Shown in pieces: positions 1-8,401 of a DNA stretch of 64,000 bases. How positions within the stretch are numbered: the first letter of the stretch is position 1; each line of letters starts with the position of its first letter. Source of the stretch: Nocardioides cavernae (GTDB taxonomy: Bacteria; Actinomycetota; Actinomycetes; Propionibacteriales; Nocardioidaceae); contig NZ_JACCBW010000001.1 in the NCBI RefSeq assembly GCF_013410035.1, forward strand, positions 558,001-622,000, read 5' to 3'. A program made the translations under genes and the position numbers. The notes beneath the pieces were generated by a model. It saw only the letters and a program-made list of their open reading frames with translations, did not search any database and was not told where the DNA came from.

Positions 1-2113
1 GGTCGACCCGGGCGGCGGCGATCAGGCGCTGGACCGGGCGTACGACGGACGCGGCGCGGTCGTGGAGGTAGACCTGGACGACCTCGGAGACGTCGCGGTC
101 GGTCTCGTTGGCCAGCTCGACGCGCACCTCGGCGACCCCGTCGGTCGGCCAGGTGTCCCCCGAGAGCAGCTCGACGCCGTCCCACGTCGCGTCGGCGTAG
201 GCGAGGCCGTGGCCGAAGGGGAACAGCGCCGTCGGGTCGATGGTCGTGACCTCGGTGCGGTGCGCGAGCGGGGACCCGAGGTAGGTGGAGGGCTGCGCGG
301 AGCCCGCGCCGGGGAAGCTGACCGGCAGCCTGCCGGACGGGTTCGTGGTGCCGGCCAGGACCTCGGCCACCGCGGTGGCCCCCTCCTCGCCGAGGAAGAA
401 GCCGCACACCACCGCGGCGAGGCGGTCGGCGACGGCGCTGAGGTCGTAGGGGCGGCCGGCGAGCAGCACGAGGACGACGGGCGTACCCGTCTCGAGCAGC
501 GCGTCGAGGAGCTCGGCCTGCCGGCCCGGCAGGCGCAGGTCGGCCACGTCGCAGCCCTCCCCCGAGGTGCCGTTGCCGAACAGGCCCGCGCGGTCGCCGA
601 GCACCGCGACGCACACGTCGGCGTCACGGGCGGCGGCCACCGCCGCCCGGAGCGCGGCCTCCGGGTCGGCCGGCTCGTCCTGGGGACGGCTCGGCACGCC
701 GACGGCGCAGCCGCGCTCGTGCACGACGTCGTACGACGCGGCGAGCGCCTCGCGCAGCGTCGGGATCCGCAGACCGGTCTCCGTGCCGGGGTGGTGGGGC
801 AGCACGTGCATCGGGAAGGAGTAGCAGCCGAGCATCGCCTCCCCGGTGTCGGCGTTGGGCCCGACCAGGGCGACCCGGCGGCCCGGCGCGAGCGGGAGCG
901 TGCCGTCGTTGGCCAGTAGCACCACCGAGCGCCGCGCCATCTCCCGGGCGAGCCCACGCGCCTCGGGCGGGTCGAGGTCGACCGGCCGGACGGGCGCGGG
1001 CTGCCAGTCCGGGTCGAGGAGCCCGAGCTCGCACTTCTGCCGCAGGACACGGCGCAGGGCACGGTCGACAACCTTCTCGTCCAGCCGCCCGTCCGCGAGG
1101 GCCTCGAGCAGCGGGGCGCCGAACGCGTCGACCGTGGGGAGCTCGACGTCGATGCCGGCCTCGAGCGACAGGCGGGCGGCCTCGCCGAGGTCGGCGGCCA
1201 TCCGGTGCAGGGTGTGGAGGAAGGCGACGGAGAAGTAGTCGGCGGCAACGGTGCCCTCGAAGCCGAGGATGTCGCGCAGCAGCGTGGTGAACAGCTGGGG
1301 ATCGGCCGCGGCCGGGATGCCGTCGATGTCGGTGTAGGAGTTCATCACCGACCGGGCGCCTGCCCGCAGCGCCATCTCGAACGGCGGCAGCATCACGTCG
1401 TGCAGCTCACGGGTGCCCATGCCGACCGGGGCCAGGTTGCGCCCGCCGCGCGAGGCGGAGTAGCCGACGAAGTGCTTGAGCGTCGCGACGACGCCCGCCG
1501 ACTGCAGGCCGCGCACGTAGGCCGCGGCCATCGTCCCGACCAGCTGGGGGTCCTCCCCCATCGTCTCCTCGACGCGGCCCCACCGCAGGTCGCGCGTCAC
1601 GTCGAGCACGGGGGCGAGTCCCTGGTGGATGCCCAGCTCGGCCATCAGCGTGCCGATCTGCTCCCCCATCCGCTCCACGAGGTCGGGGTCGAAGCCTGCC
1701 GCCCAGCTGAGCGGCGTGGGGTAGATCGTCGCGCCCCAGGCGTTGAGACCGGTCAGGCACTCCTCGTGGACCTGCGCCGGCAGGGCGTACCGGTTGGCCG
1801 CGCGCACCTGCGCCTGCCGCTCGGCCAGCGTGCGCAGCCCGTCCTCGATCGCGACCGGCGCGGTGCCGAACGGGCGGGTGAGCTGGCCGAGGCCGTCGGC
1901 GATGATGTCCTCCCACGGGCGGTCGGGCCCGGACTCGTGGAGCATCGGGGCCATCTCGCCGGCACCGGCGGCGAGCAGCCACACGCCGGAGAGCTGCGCG
2001 ACCTTCTCGCTCGGCGTCATCCGACCCAGGAGGTCGTCGACCCGGTCCGCGACGCCCAGGGCGGGGTCCTGCCACGGCTCGGTGGCGTCGGTCGGGTGGC
2101 GCGAGTCGGTCAC
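1..2113 (-). CDS. Glycoside hydrolase family 3 beta-glycosidase (3' end cut by window edge)
   Basis: Hydrolyses terminal beta-linked sugars, most likely beta-glucosides brought in by the ABC transporter of the same operon. The 704 codons present cover the GH3 N-terminal TIM barrel and the alpha/beta C-terminal domain; the last part (probably a fibronectin-III-like end) lies outside the window. The nucleophile region reads GTVAADYFSV, with the likely catalytic Asp at residue 292. No signal peptide is visible, so it should be cytosolic. The GTG start overlaps the LacI stop by 4 nt (GTGA), which fixes the start and implies translational coupling. Family assignment is firm; the exact substrate is inferred from context. 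Confidence 0.92.
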   Translation of the reverse strand, partial: MTDSRHPTDATEPWQDPALGVADRVDDLLGRMTPSEKVAQLSGVWLLAAGAGEMAPMLHESGPDRPWEDIIADGLGQLTRPFGTAPVAIEDGLRTLAERQAQVRAANRYALPAQVHEECLTGLNAWGATIYPTPLSWAAGFDPDLVERMGEQIGTLMAELGIHQGLAPVLDVTRDLRWGRVEETMGEDPQLVGTMAAAYVRGLQSAGVVATLKHFVGYSASRGGRNLAPVGMGTRELHDVMLPPFEMALRAGARSVMNSYTDIDGIPAAADPQLFTTLLRDILGFEGTVAADYFSVAFLHTLHRMAADLGEAARLSLEAGIDVELPTVDAFGAPLLEALADGRLDEKVVDRALRRVLRQKCELGLLDPDWQPAPVRPVDLDPPEARGLAREMARRSVVLLANDGTLPLAPGRRVALVGPNADTGEAMLGCYSFPMHVLPHHPGTETGLRIPTLREALAASYDVVHERGCAVGVPSRPQDEPADPEAALRAAVAAARDADVCVAVLGDRAGLFGNGTSGEGCDVADLRLPGRQAELLDALLETGTPVVLVLLAGRPYDLSAVADRLAAVVCGFFLGEEGATAVAEVLAGTTNPSGRLPVSFPGAGSAQPSTYLGSPLAHRTEVTTIDPTALFPFGHGLAYADATWDGVELLSGDTWPTDGVAEVRVELANETDRDVSEVVQVYLHDRAASVVRPVQRLIAAARVD

Positions 2114-3144
2114 GAGGATCCTCCGTGCGGTCGGGTGGAGCGCCGCAGCACCAGCTCGGTGCCCAGCGTGTGGTGCGGGTCGGCGGGCTCCCGGCCCTCG
2201 ATGAGCCCGATCAGCATGGAGACGGCGTCGCGGCCCATCTCGCGGATCGGCTGCGCGACGGTGGTCAGCGGCGGCTCGGAGAGCGCGGACTCCGGGATGT
2301 TGTCGAAGCCCACCAGCGACAGGTCGCTCGGCACGTCGATGCCGAGCTCGCGGGCGACGTCGAGCACCGCCAGGGCCATCTGGTCGCTGGCGGCGAACAC
2401 GGCCGACGGGCGGTCGGTCCGCTCGAGCAGCCGGTGGGCGACGTCGCGCGCCACGTCGGCCTCGAAGGCGCCCCGCACGACGAGGGACTCGTCCACCGCG
2501 ACTCCGGCCTCGGCGAGGGCCTCGCGGAAGCCCTGCTCACGCAGCTGGGCCGAGACCAGGTCGGCGCGTCCGGTGACCATGCCGACGCGGGTGTGCCCGA
2601 GCTCGAGGAGGTGGCGTACGCCCGCGCGGGCGCCCTGCAGGTTGTGCGCGGTGACGGTGGGGATCGTGGTGCTGCCGGTGTGGGGGTCGATCGCGACCAC
2701 CGGGCCGTCGCTGAGCACGTCGGTGATCGTCGGCGTCACGAGGACCGCACCGTCGACCAGGGTGCCCATCAGCCGCGACAGGTAGCGGCGCTCCCAGCCG
2801 ACGTGCTCGTCGACCCGGCCGCCCGCGGAGTAGGCGACGAGCTCGAAGCCGGACCCGCGGATGGCGTCGGCGGCACCCTTGAGCACCTCGGTGCTGAAGG
2901 GCTCGAAGTCCGCGACGAGCACGCCGATCACGTTGGTGCGCTGGTTGCGCAGGCTGCGCGCGACCAGGCTGGTCTCGTAGCCCATCCGCTCGATCACCGA
3001 GCTGACGTGCGCGGCGGTCGCCGTCGAGATGCCGTAGCGGCCGTTGATCACCTTGGACACCGTCGACACCGAGACGCCGGCCTCCAGCGCGACCTGCTGC
3101 ATCGTGACGCGTCCCGACGTGTGCACCGTCTCCACCACCCCCAT
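2110..3144 (-). CDS. LacI-family transcriptional regulator
   Basis: DNA-binding repressor of 344 residues. An N-terminal LacI helix-turn-helix (about residues 14-60, motif VSVSTVSKVINGRYG) is followed by a periplasmic-binding-protein-like effector domain ending in the typical SLVGFDNIPES and ALSEPPLTTV region. The ATG shares one base with the stop of the upstream permease (TGATG), and the stop overlaps the GH3 start, so the regulator lies inside the transport operon and not beside it. It very probably controls this operon through the palindrome at 6383-6402, with the transported sugar or its product as inducer. That target is inferred from context. Confidence 0.93.
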   Translation of the reverse strand: MGVVETVHTSGRVTMQQVALEAGVSVSTVSKVINGRYGISTATAAHVSSVIERMGYETSLVARSLRNQRTNVIGVLVADFEPFSTEVLKGAADAIRGSGFELVAYSAGGRVDEHVGWERRYLSRLMGTLVDGAVLVTPTITDVLSDGPVVAIDPHTGSTTIPTVTAHNLQGARAGVRHLLELGHTRVGMVTGRADLVSAQLREQGFREALAEAGVAVDESLVVRGAFEADVARDVAHRLLERTDRPSAVFAASDQMALAVLDVARELGIDVPSDLSLVGFDNIPESALSEPPLTTVAQPIREMGRDAVSMLIGLIEGREPADPHHTLGTELVLRRSTRPHGGSS

Positions 3145-4001
3145 CAGCCCTTCACCGCGCCCTGCAGACCGTTGACGATCCGGCCCTGGAGGGCCAGGAA
3201 GAGTATGAGTGCCGGGAGGGTCGCCACCGTGGTGAAGGCGAGCACGCCGGCGGTGTCGGCGGAGTACTGGGTGGAGTAGTCGGCGACGCCGAGCGGGAGC
3301 GTACGCATCTCGCCCTGCAGCAGGAGCAGCGGCAGCAGGTAGGAGTTCCACGACCCGACGAAGGCGAGCACACCCACGGTGATCAGCGCCGGCAGGCTCA
3401 GCGGCAGCGCGATCCGCCAGAAGACGCCGAGCCGGGACGCACCGTCGATGAGCGCGGCCTCCTCGAGCTCGCGCGGGAGCGCCATGAGGAACGGTCTCAG
3501 GATCACCACGGTGACCGGCAGCGCGAACGCCGCCTGCGGCAGGGCCACGCCCCACCACGTGTTCGAGAGCTGGAGGTCGCGGGTGATGAGCACGAAGAGC
3601 GGGATGATCGCGGTGGCGAGCGGGAAGAGCAGGCCGAGCACGAAGACCATGAAGAGCGGCTCGCGCAGCCGGAACCGGTAGCGGGCGAGGGGGTACGCCG
3701 CCATCACCCCGGCACCGACCGCGACGAGCGTCGTGAGGGCCGCCACCACCATCGAGTTCGCGGCGTAGCGCCAGAAGTCGGGGTTGGTGAGCACGGTGGT
3801 GTAGTTGTCGAGCCGCCACGGGCTGGGCAGGCCGGCGGGGTCGCTCGCGATCTGCTCGTTGGAGCGGAAGCCGTTGAGCGCGCCGTAGACGACCGGGCCC
3901 ACGCTCACGGCGACCACGGCGAGCGCGACGACCGCGACGGCGGGGTCGGCGAGGCGGCCCCCGGTGCGGGCGGGCGTGGCGGGTCCGGTCACGGTGCTCA
4001 C
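3144..4001 (-). CDS. Carbohydrate ABC transporter permease (MalG-like)
   Basis: Inner-membrane subunit of a CUT1-type sugar importer, 285 residues with about six membrane segments. The EAA-type loop that contacts the ATPase reads ELEEAALIDGASRLGVFW. The GTG start at 4001 overlaps the preceding permease stop by 4 nt (GTGA), which rules out the much longer upstream reading frame. No ATPase (MsiK/MalK type) is encoded here; in actinobacteria such importers usually share one ATPase encoded elsewhere. Confidence 0.93.
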   Translation of the reverse strand: MSTVTGPATPARTGGRLADPAVAVVALAVVAVSVGPVVYGALNGFRSNEQIASDPAGLPSPWRLDNYTTVLTNPDFWRYAANSMVVAALTTLVAVGAGVMAAYPLARYRFRLREPLFMVFVLGLLFPLATAIIPLFVLITRDLQLSNTWWGVALPQAAFALPVTVVILRPFLMALPRELEEAALIDGASRLGVFWRIALPLSLPALITVGVLAFVGSWNSYLLPLLLLQGEMRTLPLGVADYSTQYSADTAGVLAFTTVATLPALILFLALQGRIVNGLQGAVKG

Positions 4002-4990
4002 CTCGCGTCCTCGGTGTCGCGCCGGAGCACGAGCCGCTGGTAGAGCGCGGCCATGACCACGCCGATGACGAAGAGGACGACGGAGGCGGCGCCCGCGATG
4101 CCGTAGTTGCCGCGCTGGGTGCCCTGGGTGACGAGGTAGGTCGCCATGGTCGTGGTGGCGTTGGCGGGGCCTCCCCCGGTCAGCACCCAGACCATGTCGA
4201 AGAGCTGCAGCGAGCCGATCATCGACAGGAAGCACCACGTGCGGATCGTCGGTCCCAGCAGGGGCACGACGATGCGCCGCTGGGTCTGCCACCACGAGGC
4301 GCCGTCGAGCTGGGCGGCCTCGTAGACCTCCTCGGGCACGGACTGCAGGCCGGCGAGGAGCAGCAGGATCGCGAGCCCGAGGTACTTCCAGGTCAGCACC
4401 GCCATGACCGCCCACAACGCCAGCCCGGGCGTGCCGAGGAAGCCCTGGTCGGGCGGGGTCACGCCGACCCCGCCCAGCAGCCCGTCGACCACGCCGGTGT
4501 CGGGGATCATCAGCTGGAACCAGATGACGCCCGCGATGACCTCGGCCAGGACGTAGGGCACGAAGATGAGCGTGCGCACGACTCCGCGACCGCGCATCCG
4601 CCGGTTGAGCAGCAGCGCGACCGCGAGGCCGAGGGGCAGCTGGATGGCGATGCTGAGCACGACGATGACGAGGTTGTGGGTGACGGCCTGGGTGAAGACG
4701 TCGTCGGTGAGCACCCGGCGGTAGTTGTCGAGGCCGACGAAGTCGTCCATCGGGCCGAAGCCGCGCCACCGGTAGAGCGACATCCGGACGGCGGAGAGCA
4801 CCGGCCACACGACGAAGAGGCCGAGCAGCACCAGGGCGGGCGACACGAACGCCACGATCTCGAGCCGCTCGCGCGCGGTCGTCCGACGCCCGCCCGGGGA
4901 GCGACCCGCCCGCACCGTGTCGGGTCGCTCCGCCGGGGCGGGGTCGCCGGCGCCCACGTCGGGCTCGGCGGTCAGGGAGGGCAGGGTCAC
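3998..4990 (-). CDS. Carbohydrate ABC transporter permease (MalF-like)
   Basis: First permease of the CUT1 sugar importer, 330 residues. A soluble N-terminal tail of about 40 residues rich in Pro and Arg precedes roughly six membrane segments. The coupling loop VYEAAQLDGASWWQTQRRI matches the EAA motif. It lies 35 nt after the binding-protein gene and overlaps the next permease by 4 nt. Together with that protein it would form the membrane channel. Confidence 0.93.
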   Translation of the reverse strand: MTLPSLTAEPDVGAGDPAPAERPDTVRAGRSPGGRRTTARERLEIVAFVSPALVLLGLFVVWPVLSAVRMSLYRWRGFGPMDDFVGLDNYRRVLTDDVFTQAVTHNLVIVVLSIAIQLPLGLAVALLLNRRMRGRGVVRTLIFVPYVLAEVIAGVIWFQLMIPDTGVVDGLLGGVGVTPPDQGFLGTPGLALWAVMAVLTWKYLGLAILLLLAGLQSVPEEVYEAAQLDGASWWQTQRRIVVPLLGPTIRTWCFLSMIGSLQLFDMVWVLTGGGPANATTTMATYLVTQGTQRGNYGIAGAASVVLFVIGVVMAALYQRLVLRRDTEDAR

Positions 4991-5025
4991 GGTGTCGGCT
5001 TCCGGCCTGGCGCGGGGCGCGCCGC

Positions 5026-6306
5026 TCAGCCCTGGTCGTCGGCGGCCTGCTGCATGGCGTCGACGACGTCCTGCGGCGTGGCCTTGCCGGCGAACATGAG
5101 GGCGATGGCGTCGTTCATCGCGCCACCCACCGACTCACCGAACGCCGTGTCGAAGTAGAGCTGGACGTAGGGCGCGCTGTCGCGCACCTCGATGAGGTCG
5201 GCCAGGACCGGGTCGCTGATCGCGTCGGTCGCGCTCGGCAGCGTCGGCAGGCCCATGTCGTTCTCGGCGAACCCGCGCTGGACGTCCTCGCTGAGCAGGT
5301 AGGTGACCAGGTCGACCGCCGTGTCGGGCGCGCCCTCGGACACGGCCCAGGCGTCACCGCCGCCGAGGGCGGCGGTCGGGTCGCCGGCTCCGCCCTCGAC
5401 CGCGGGGAAGGGGAACCAGCCCGTCTTGTCGCCGAGGCCCTCGCCGTCGTCGGTGAGGCCCTGCATCACGCCGGGCTCCCAATGGCCCTGCATCTCGCTC
5501 GCGACCTTGCCGGTGGCGAGCAGGCCGGACGCCGAGCTCGCGCCCTCCTGGGCCGGCGTGGCGAGGAAGCCCTTGTTGAACGGCTCGGTGGCGACGAAGT
5601 CCTGGACCACCTCGCCCGCCTCGACGAAGCACGGGTCGGCGAAGTCGAGGTCGGCGACGGCCTGGGTCAGCACGTCCTGGCTGCACGTGCGCACGGCCGC
5701 GTAGTACCAGTAGTGGGCGGCGGGCCACGTGTCGCCCGCGCCGAGGGACAGCGGCGCGATGCCCGCGGCCTTGAGGTCGTCGTTGACCTGCTCCCACTCG
5801 GACATGGTGGTCGGCGGGGTCACGCCCGCGGCCTCGAACTCGTCGCGGTTGTACCAGACGCCGACGACCCCGACGGAGAACGGCAGGGCGTACGTGCGGT
5901 CGTCGACCTGCCAGCCCGCGACGGACCCGCCGATGGCCTCGATCTCGTCGGCCGCGTCATCGGTGAGGTCGCGGGTCAGGCCGGCGTCGACGTGGGCGGC
6001 GAGCTCGCCGCCGCCCCGCTCCATGTAGACGTCGGGGAGGTCGCCGCTCTGGAACGCCGCCGCGAGGTTGTCGACCATGTCCTCGTGGGCCATCGCGGTC
6101 ACCTCGACCGTGACCCCCGGGTTGGCGTCCTCGAAGTCGGCCGCGACCTTCTCGTAGAAGCCCTTGCCCGGCTCGTTGTTCGAGTTGTGCCACCACGTGA
6201 TGGTGTTGTCGTCGCCGGCGGCGGTGTCGTCGCCACCGCAGGCCGCCGTGAGCGTCGCCGTGGCGCACACCAGGGCCAGTGCCGCCACTCGTGTCTGCTT
6301 CCGCAT
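5026..6306 (-). CDS. Sugar-binding lipoprotein of ABC transporter
   Basis: Extracellular solute-binding protein (family 1), 426 residues. The signal peptide ends in a lipobox LTAAC with the lipidated Cys at residue 23, so it is anchored on the outer face of the membrane. The body has the usual features (NTITWWHNSN near the start, TYALPFSVGVVGVWYN, DGEGLGDKTGWFPFP). It is the first gene of the operon, with a GGAGG ribosome-binding site a few bases before ATG and a TTGACA -35 box upstream. The ligand is unknown; the downstream GH3 enzyme suggests a beta-linked di- or oligosaccharide. Confidence 0.94.
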   Translation of the reverse strand: MRKQTRVAALALVCATATLTAACGGDDTAAGDDNTITWWHNSNNEPGKGFYEKVAADFEDANPGVTVEVTAMAHEDMVDNLAAAFQSGDLPDVYMERGGGELAAHVDAGLTRDLTDDAADEIEAIGGSVAGWQVDDRTYALPFSVGVVGVWYNRDEFEAAGVTPPTTMSEWEQVNDDLKAAGIAPLSLGAGDTWPAAHYWYYAAVRTCSQDVLTQAVADLDFADPCFVEAGEVVQDFVATEPFNKGFLATPAQEGASSASGLLATGKVASEMQGHWEPGVMQGLTDDGEGLGDKTGWFPFPAVEGGAGDPTAALGGGDAWAVSEGAPDTAVDLVTYLLSEDVQRGFAENDMGLPTLPSATDAISDPVLADLIEVRDSAPYVQLYFDTAFGESVGGAMNDAIALMFAGKATPQDVVDAMQQAADDQG

Positions 6307-6378
6307 CTCGATCCCTCCCGACCCCGCCCCGTATGACGTGGATCACACCGGAGCAGCGTGCCGGAGCGCTCGGCGGCT

Positions 6379-6402
6379 TGTCAATCGATGTCGATAACGA
6401 TT
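6379..6402 (-). promoter_or_regulatory. Promoter -35 box with LacI-type operator upstream of the sugar operon
   Basis: Read on the minus strand, a perfect TTGACA lies at 6384-6379. Overlapping its edge is the imperfect palindrome AATCGATGTCGATAACGATT (6383-6402), where 16 of 20 positions are symmetric. A weak -10 (CACGCT, 6360-6355) follows with an 18-nt spacer. The position suits repression by the LacI protein of this operon. The binding itself is inferred. Confidence 0.6.
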
Positions 6403-6421
6403 TCCACGCACCTGTCGTGGA
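6403..6421 (-). terminator. Short hairpin after the methyltransferase gene
   Basis: TCCACG (6403-6408) pairs with CGTGGA (6416-6421) over a 7-nt loop, just after the methyltransferase stop and before the next operon's promoter. There is no T-tract, so terminator function is tentative. Confidence 0.35.
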
Positions 6422-6446
6422 GCGACCCCCTCGCGCCGAGGACGCC

Positions 6447-7076
6447 TCAGCGCGGCCGGGACGCGAGCACGAGGAGCCAGCCGCCCTCGCCGTCGACGAG
6501 GCGCGCACGCCACCCGGGGACCAGCCCGACCGCGTCGAGGAGCCCGTCGAGACCCTCCTCGGTCCACGACGACACGTGGTAGCGGTGCACCTCCCCCTGC
6601 TCCCAGCGCTCCCCCTCCCCCTCGCGCACCGAGAGCAGCGCGGCGCCGCCGGGACGCATCGCCGCGACGGCCCTGGCAAGCACGGACGGGACGACCTCGC
6701 ACCCGAGGTGCTGCAGGACGAACAGGGCGAGGACCGCGTCGTACGCCGGCCACGCCTCGTCGGTGAACGGGTCGCGCGTGACGTCGAGGACCTCGGCCTG
6801 CCGCCCCCGCGCGACCTGGAGGTCGCGGAACGCCCGGGCGGCGTCGGTGCGCCGCACGCGCAGGCCGCGGGACTCCAGGAAGTCGGCGTCCCAGCCGGGG
6901 CCCGACCCGACCTCCAGCACGGTGGCGCCGGCGTGCAGGTGCGTGACGAGGCGGCCCAGCGCCTCGGCGAGGACGCCGGTCGGCGCGCCGCGGGTGTCCT
7001 CGGCGTAGTCGGCGGCGATGTCCTCGTAGGCCGCGACCGTCTCCTCGTTGGGGGTCCGGCCGCGTGGCGGGCTCAT
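6447..7076 (-). CDS. Class I SAM-dependent methyltransferase
   Basis: Predicted methyltransferase of 209 residues. The SAM-binding motif I reads TVLEVGSGPGWDADFLE, followed by motif II and post-I acidic positions typical of the Methyltransf_11/25 group. The ATG overlaps the HAD phosphatase stop by 4 nt (ATGA), so it is the last gene of the PTS-linked operon. Its substrate cannot be read from the sequence; the coupling to sugar-phosphate genes may simply reflect operon growth. Confidence 0.85.
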   Translation of the reverse strand: MSPPRGRTPNEETVAAYEDIAADYAEDTRGAPTGVLAEALGRLVTHLHAGATVLEVGSGPGWDADFLESRGLRVRRTDAARAFRDLQVARGRQAEVLDVTRDPFTDEAWPAYDAVLALFVLQHLGCEVVPSVLARAVAAMRPGGAALLSVREGEGERWEQGEVHRYHVSSWTEEGLDGLLDAVGLVPGWRARLVDGEGGWLLVLASRPR

Positions 7077-7708
7077 CGCACCAGGGCGAGCAGGGGCCGC
7101 AGGTCGTCGTGGACCTCGACGGCCCCGGCGTCCTCGAGCTGGTCGACGGCGTGCGTGGTCGCCACGCCCACCACCCGGCGTACGCCCGCGCCCCGCGCGG
7201 CACGCACCCCGGCCGGGGAGTCCTCGACGGCCACCGCCGACGCGGGGTCGGCGCCGAGGCGCTCGCACGCCAGGGCGTACCCGGCCGGGTGCGGCTTGCC
7301 GTCGACGACGTCGCGCGCCGTGATGACGAGGTCGACGCTGTCGAGCGGCAGGTCGAGGGCCGCGAGGGCGCGCTCGACCCAGCCGGGGCCCGCGGAGGTC
7401 ACGATCGCCAGGGGCACGCCCGTCGCGCGGGCACCGACGAGCAGGTCCCGCGCCCCGGGCACGGGCGTCGGCGGCTCGTCGGGTACGAAGCCGACCACCT
7501 GTCGGGCGAGGTCGTCCGGGTCCTCGCCGGACCAGGGGCCGGGCGTGGTGGCGAAGACGTCCTGCGCGCGCCTGCCGGTGAAGACGGAGAGGTCGGGCAG
7601 CTCCCACCCACGGTGCGCGAACCACGCGACGTACGACGCGCGGTGCAGTGGCTCGGAGTCGACGAGGGTGCCGTCGAGGTCGAGCAGCAGGGCGCTGACG
7701 TCGCTCAT
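7073..7708 (-). CDS. HAD-superfamily sugar-phosphate phosphatase (beta-phosphoglucomutase-like)
   Basis: HAD subfamily IA hydrolase, 211 residues. Motif I is LLLDLDGTLVDSEPL with the nucleophile Asp, motif II IVTSAG, and motifs III/IV include DGKPHPAGY and VAVEDSPAGV. Such proteins dephosphorylate small sugar phosphates or act as phosphoglucomutases. Its start overlaps the EIIA stop by 4 nt, and its stop overlaps the methyltransferase start. A role in clearing surplus hexose or amino-sugar phosphate from the PTS is plausible but inferred. Confidence 0.88.
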   Translation of the reverse strand: MSDVSALLLDLDGTLVDSEPLHRASYVAWFAHRGWELPDLSVFTGRRAQDVFATTPGPWSGEDPDDLARQVVGFVPDEPPTPVPGARDLLVGARATGVPLAIVTSAGPGWVERALAALDLPLDSVDLVITARDVVDGKPHPAGYALACERLGADPASAVAVEDSPAGVRAARGAGVRRVVGVATTHAVDQLEDAGAVEVHDDLRPLLALVR

Positions 7709-8157
7709 GTGGTGAAGAGCAGGTCGCCGGCTGCGACCGTCGCGCCGAGGGCGTCGCTGGTCACGGAGCCCTTCTCGCCGTCCATGAGCACGACCGGGAC
7801 GACGGGCGAGACGTCCTGCCCGCCGGCGGACGCGGGCAGGGTGGACGGGTCCCAGGTGATCATCGGGTCGCCGGCGTCGACCTCGCTCCCCTGCTCGGCC
7901 AGGACCTCGAAGCCCTCGCCCTCGAGCCGGACGGTGTTGATGCCGAGGTGGACGAGGACGCCGACGCCGTCGCCGAGGACGACGAAGGCGTGCGGCAGCA
8001 CCTTGAGGACCGTGCCTGCGATCGGGGAGACGACGGTCGTGCGACCCGGGGCGGGCTCGATCGCGACGCCCGGGCCGACCATCTCCTCGGCGAAGACGGC
8101 GTCGGGCACGTCGGTCATCGCGACGACGGTGCCCGGGCAGGGCGCGAGGACCTTCAC
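7705..8157 (-). CDS. PTS EIIA component, glucose/GlcNAc family (Crr-like)
   Basis: Cytosolic phosphocarrier of 150 residues that passes phosphate from HPr to EIIB. It shows the family signature around the active-site His pair: H56 in VLPHAFVVLGDG and the phosphorylated H70 in VLVHLGINTVRLEGEGF. The GTG start overlaps the EIIB stop by 4 nt (GTGA). It is a free-standing EIIA, as in several actinobacteria. EI and HPr are not in this window. Confidence 0.93.
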   Translation of the reverse strand: MKVLAPCPGTVVAMTDVPDAVFAEEMVGPGVAIEPAPGRTTVVSPIAGTVLKVLPHAFVVLGDGVGVLVHLGINTVRLEGEGFEVLAEQGSEVDAGDPMITWDPSTLPASAGGQDVSPVVPVVLMDGEKGSVTSDALGATVAAGDLLFTT

Positions 8158-8387
8158 ATCAGGTCCTCGATGTCGTCCGCGAGGTTGTCGGCCTCGGGTC
8201 CGACGACCACCTGGACGACGGTCCCGCTCGCCATCACCCCGTGGGCGCCCGCGGCCTTGAGGGCGGCCTGGTCGACGAGCGCACCGTCCTTGACCTCGGT
8301 CCGGAGGCGGGTGATGCATGCCTCGATCTCGACGACGTTCTCGGCGCCGCCGAGCCCGGCCAGGATCTGCTCTGCCTTGCTGCTCAT
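8154..8387 (-). CDS. PTS EIIB component, glucose/GlcNAc family
   Basis: Small cytosolic phosphocarrier of 77 residues, the usual size for a stand-alone EIIB. The phosphorylated Cys is C24 in the motif ACITRLRTEV. It would pass phosphate from the EIIA encoded just downstream to the incoming sugar at EIIC (10350-11585). A GAGAGGA ribosome-binding site precedes the ATG, 14 nt after the SIS-protein stop. Confidence 0.94.
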   Translation of the reverse strand: MSSKAEQILAGLGGAENVVEIEACITRLRTEVKDGALVDQAALKAAGAHGVMASGTVVQVVVGPEADNLADDIEDLM

Positions 8388-8401
8388 GGGTGTGTCCTCT
8401 C

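Noticed and set aside
3144..4808. A long upstream extension of the MalG-like permease
   Set aside because: The extension is an out-of-frame reading of the other permease gene. GTG 4001 in the GTGA overlap gives a protein of normal size.
6378..6383. Plus-strand TTGTCA as a -35 box
   Set aside because: No gene starts on the plus strand nearby; the box belongs to the minus-strand TTGACA promoter.
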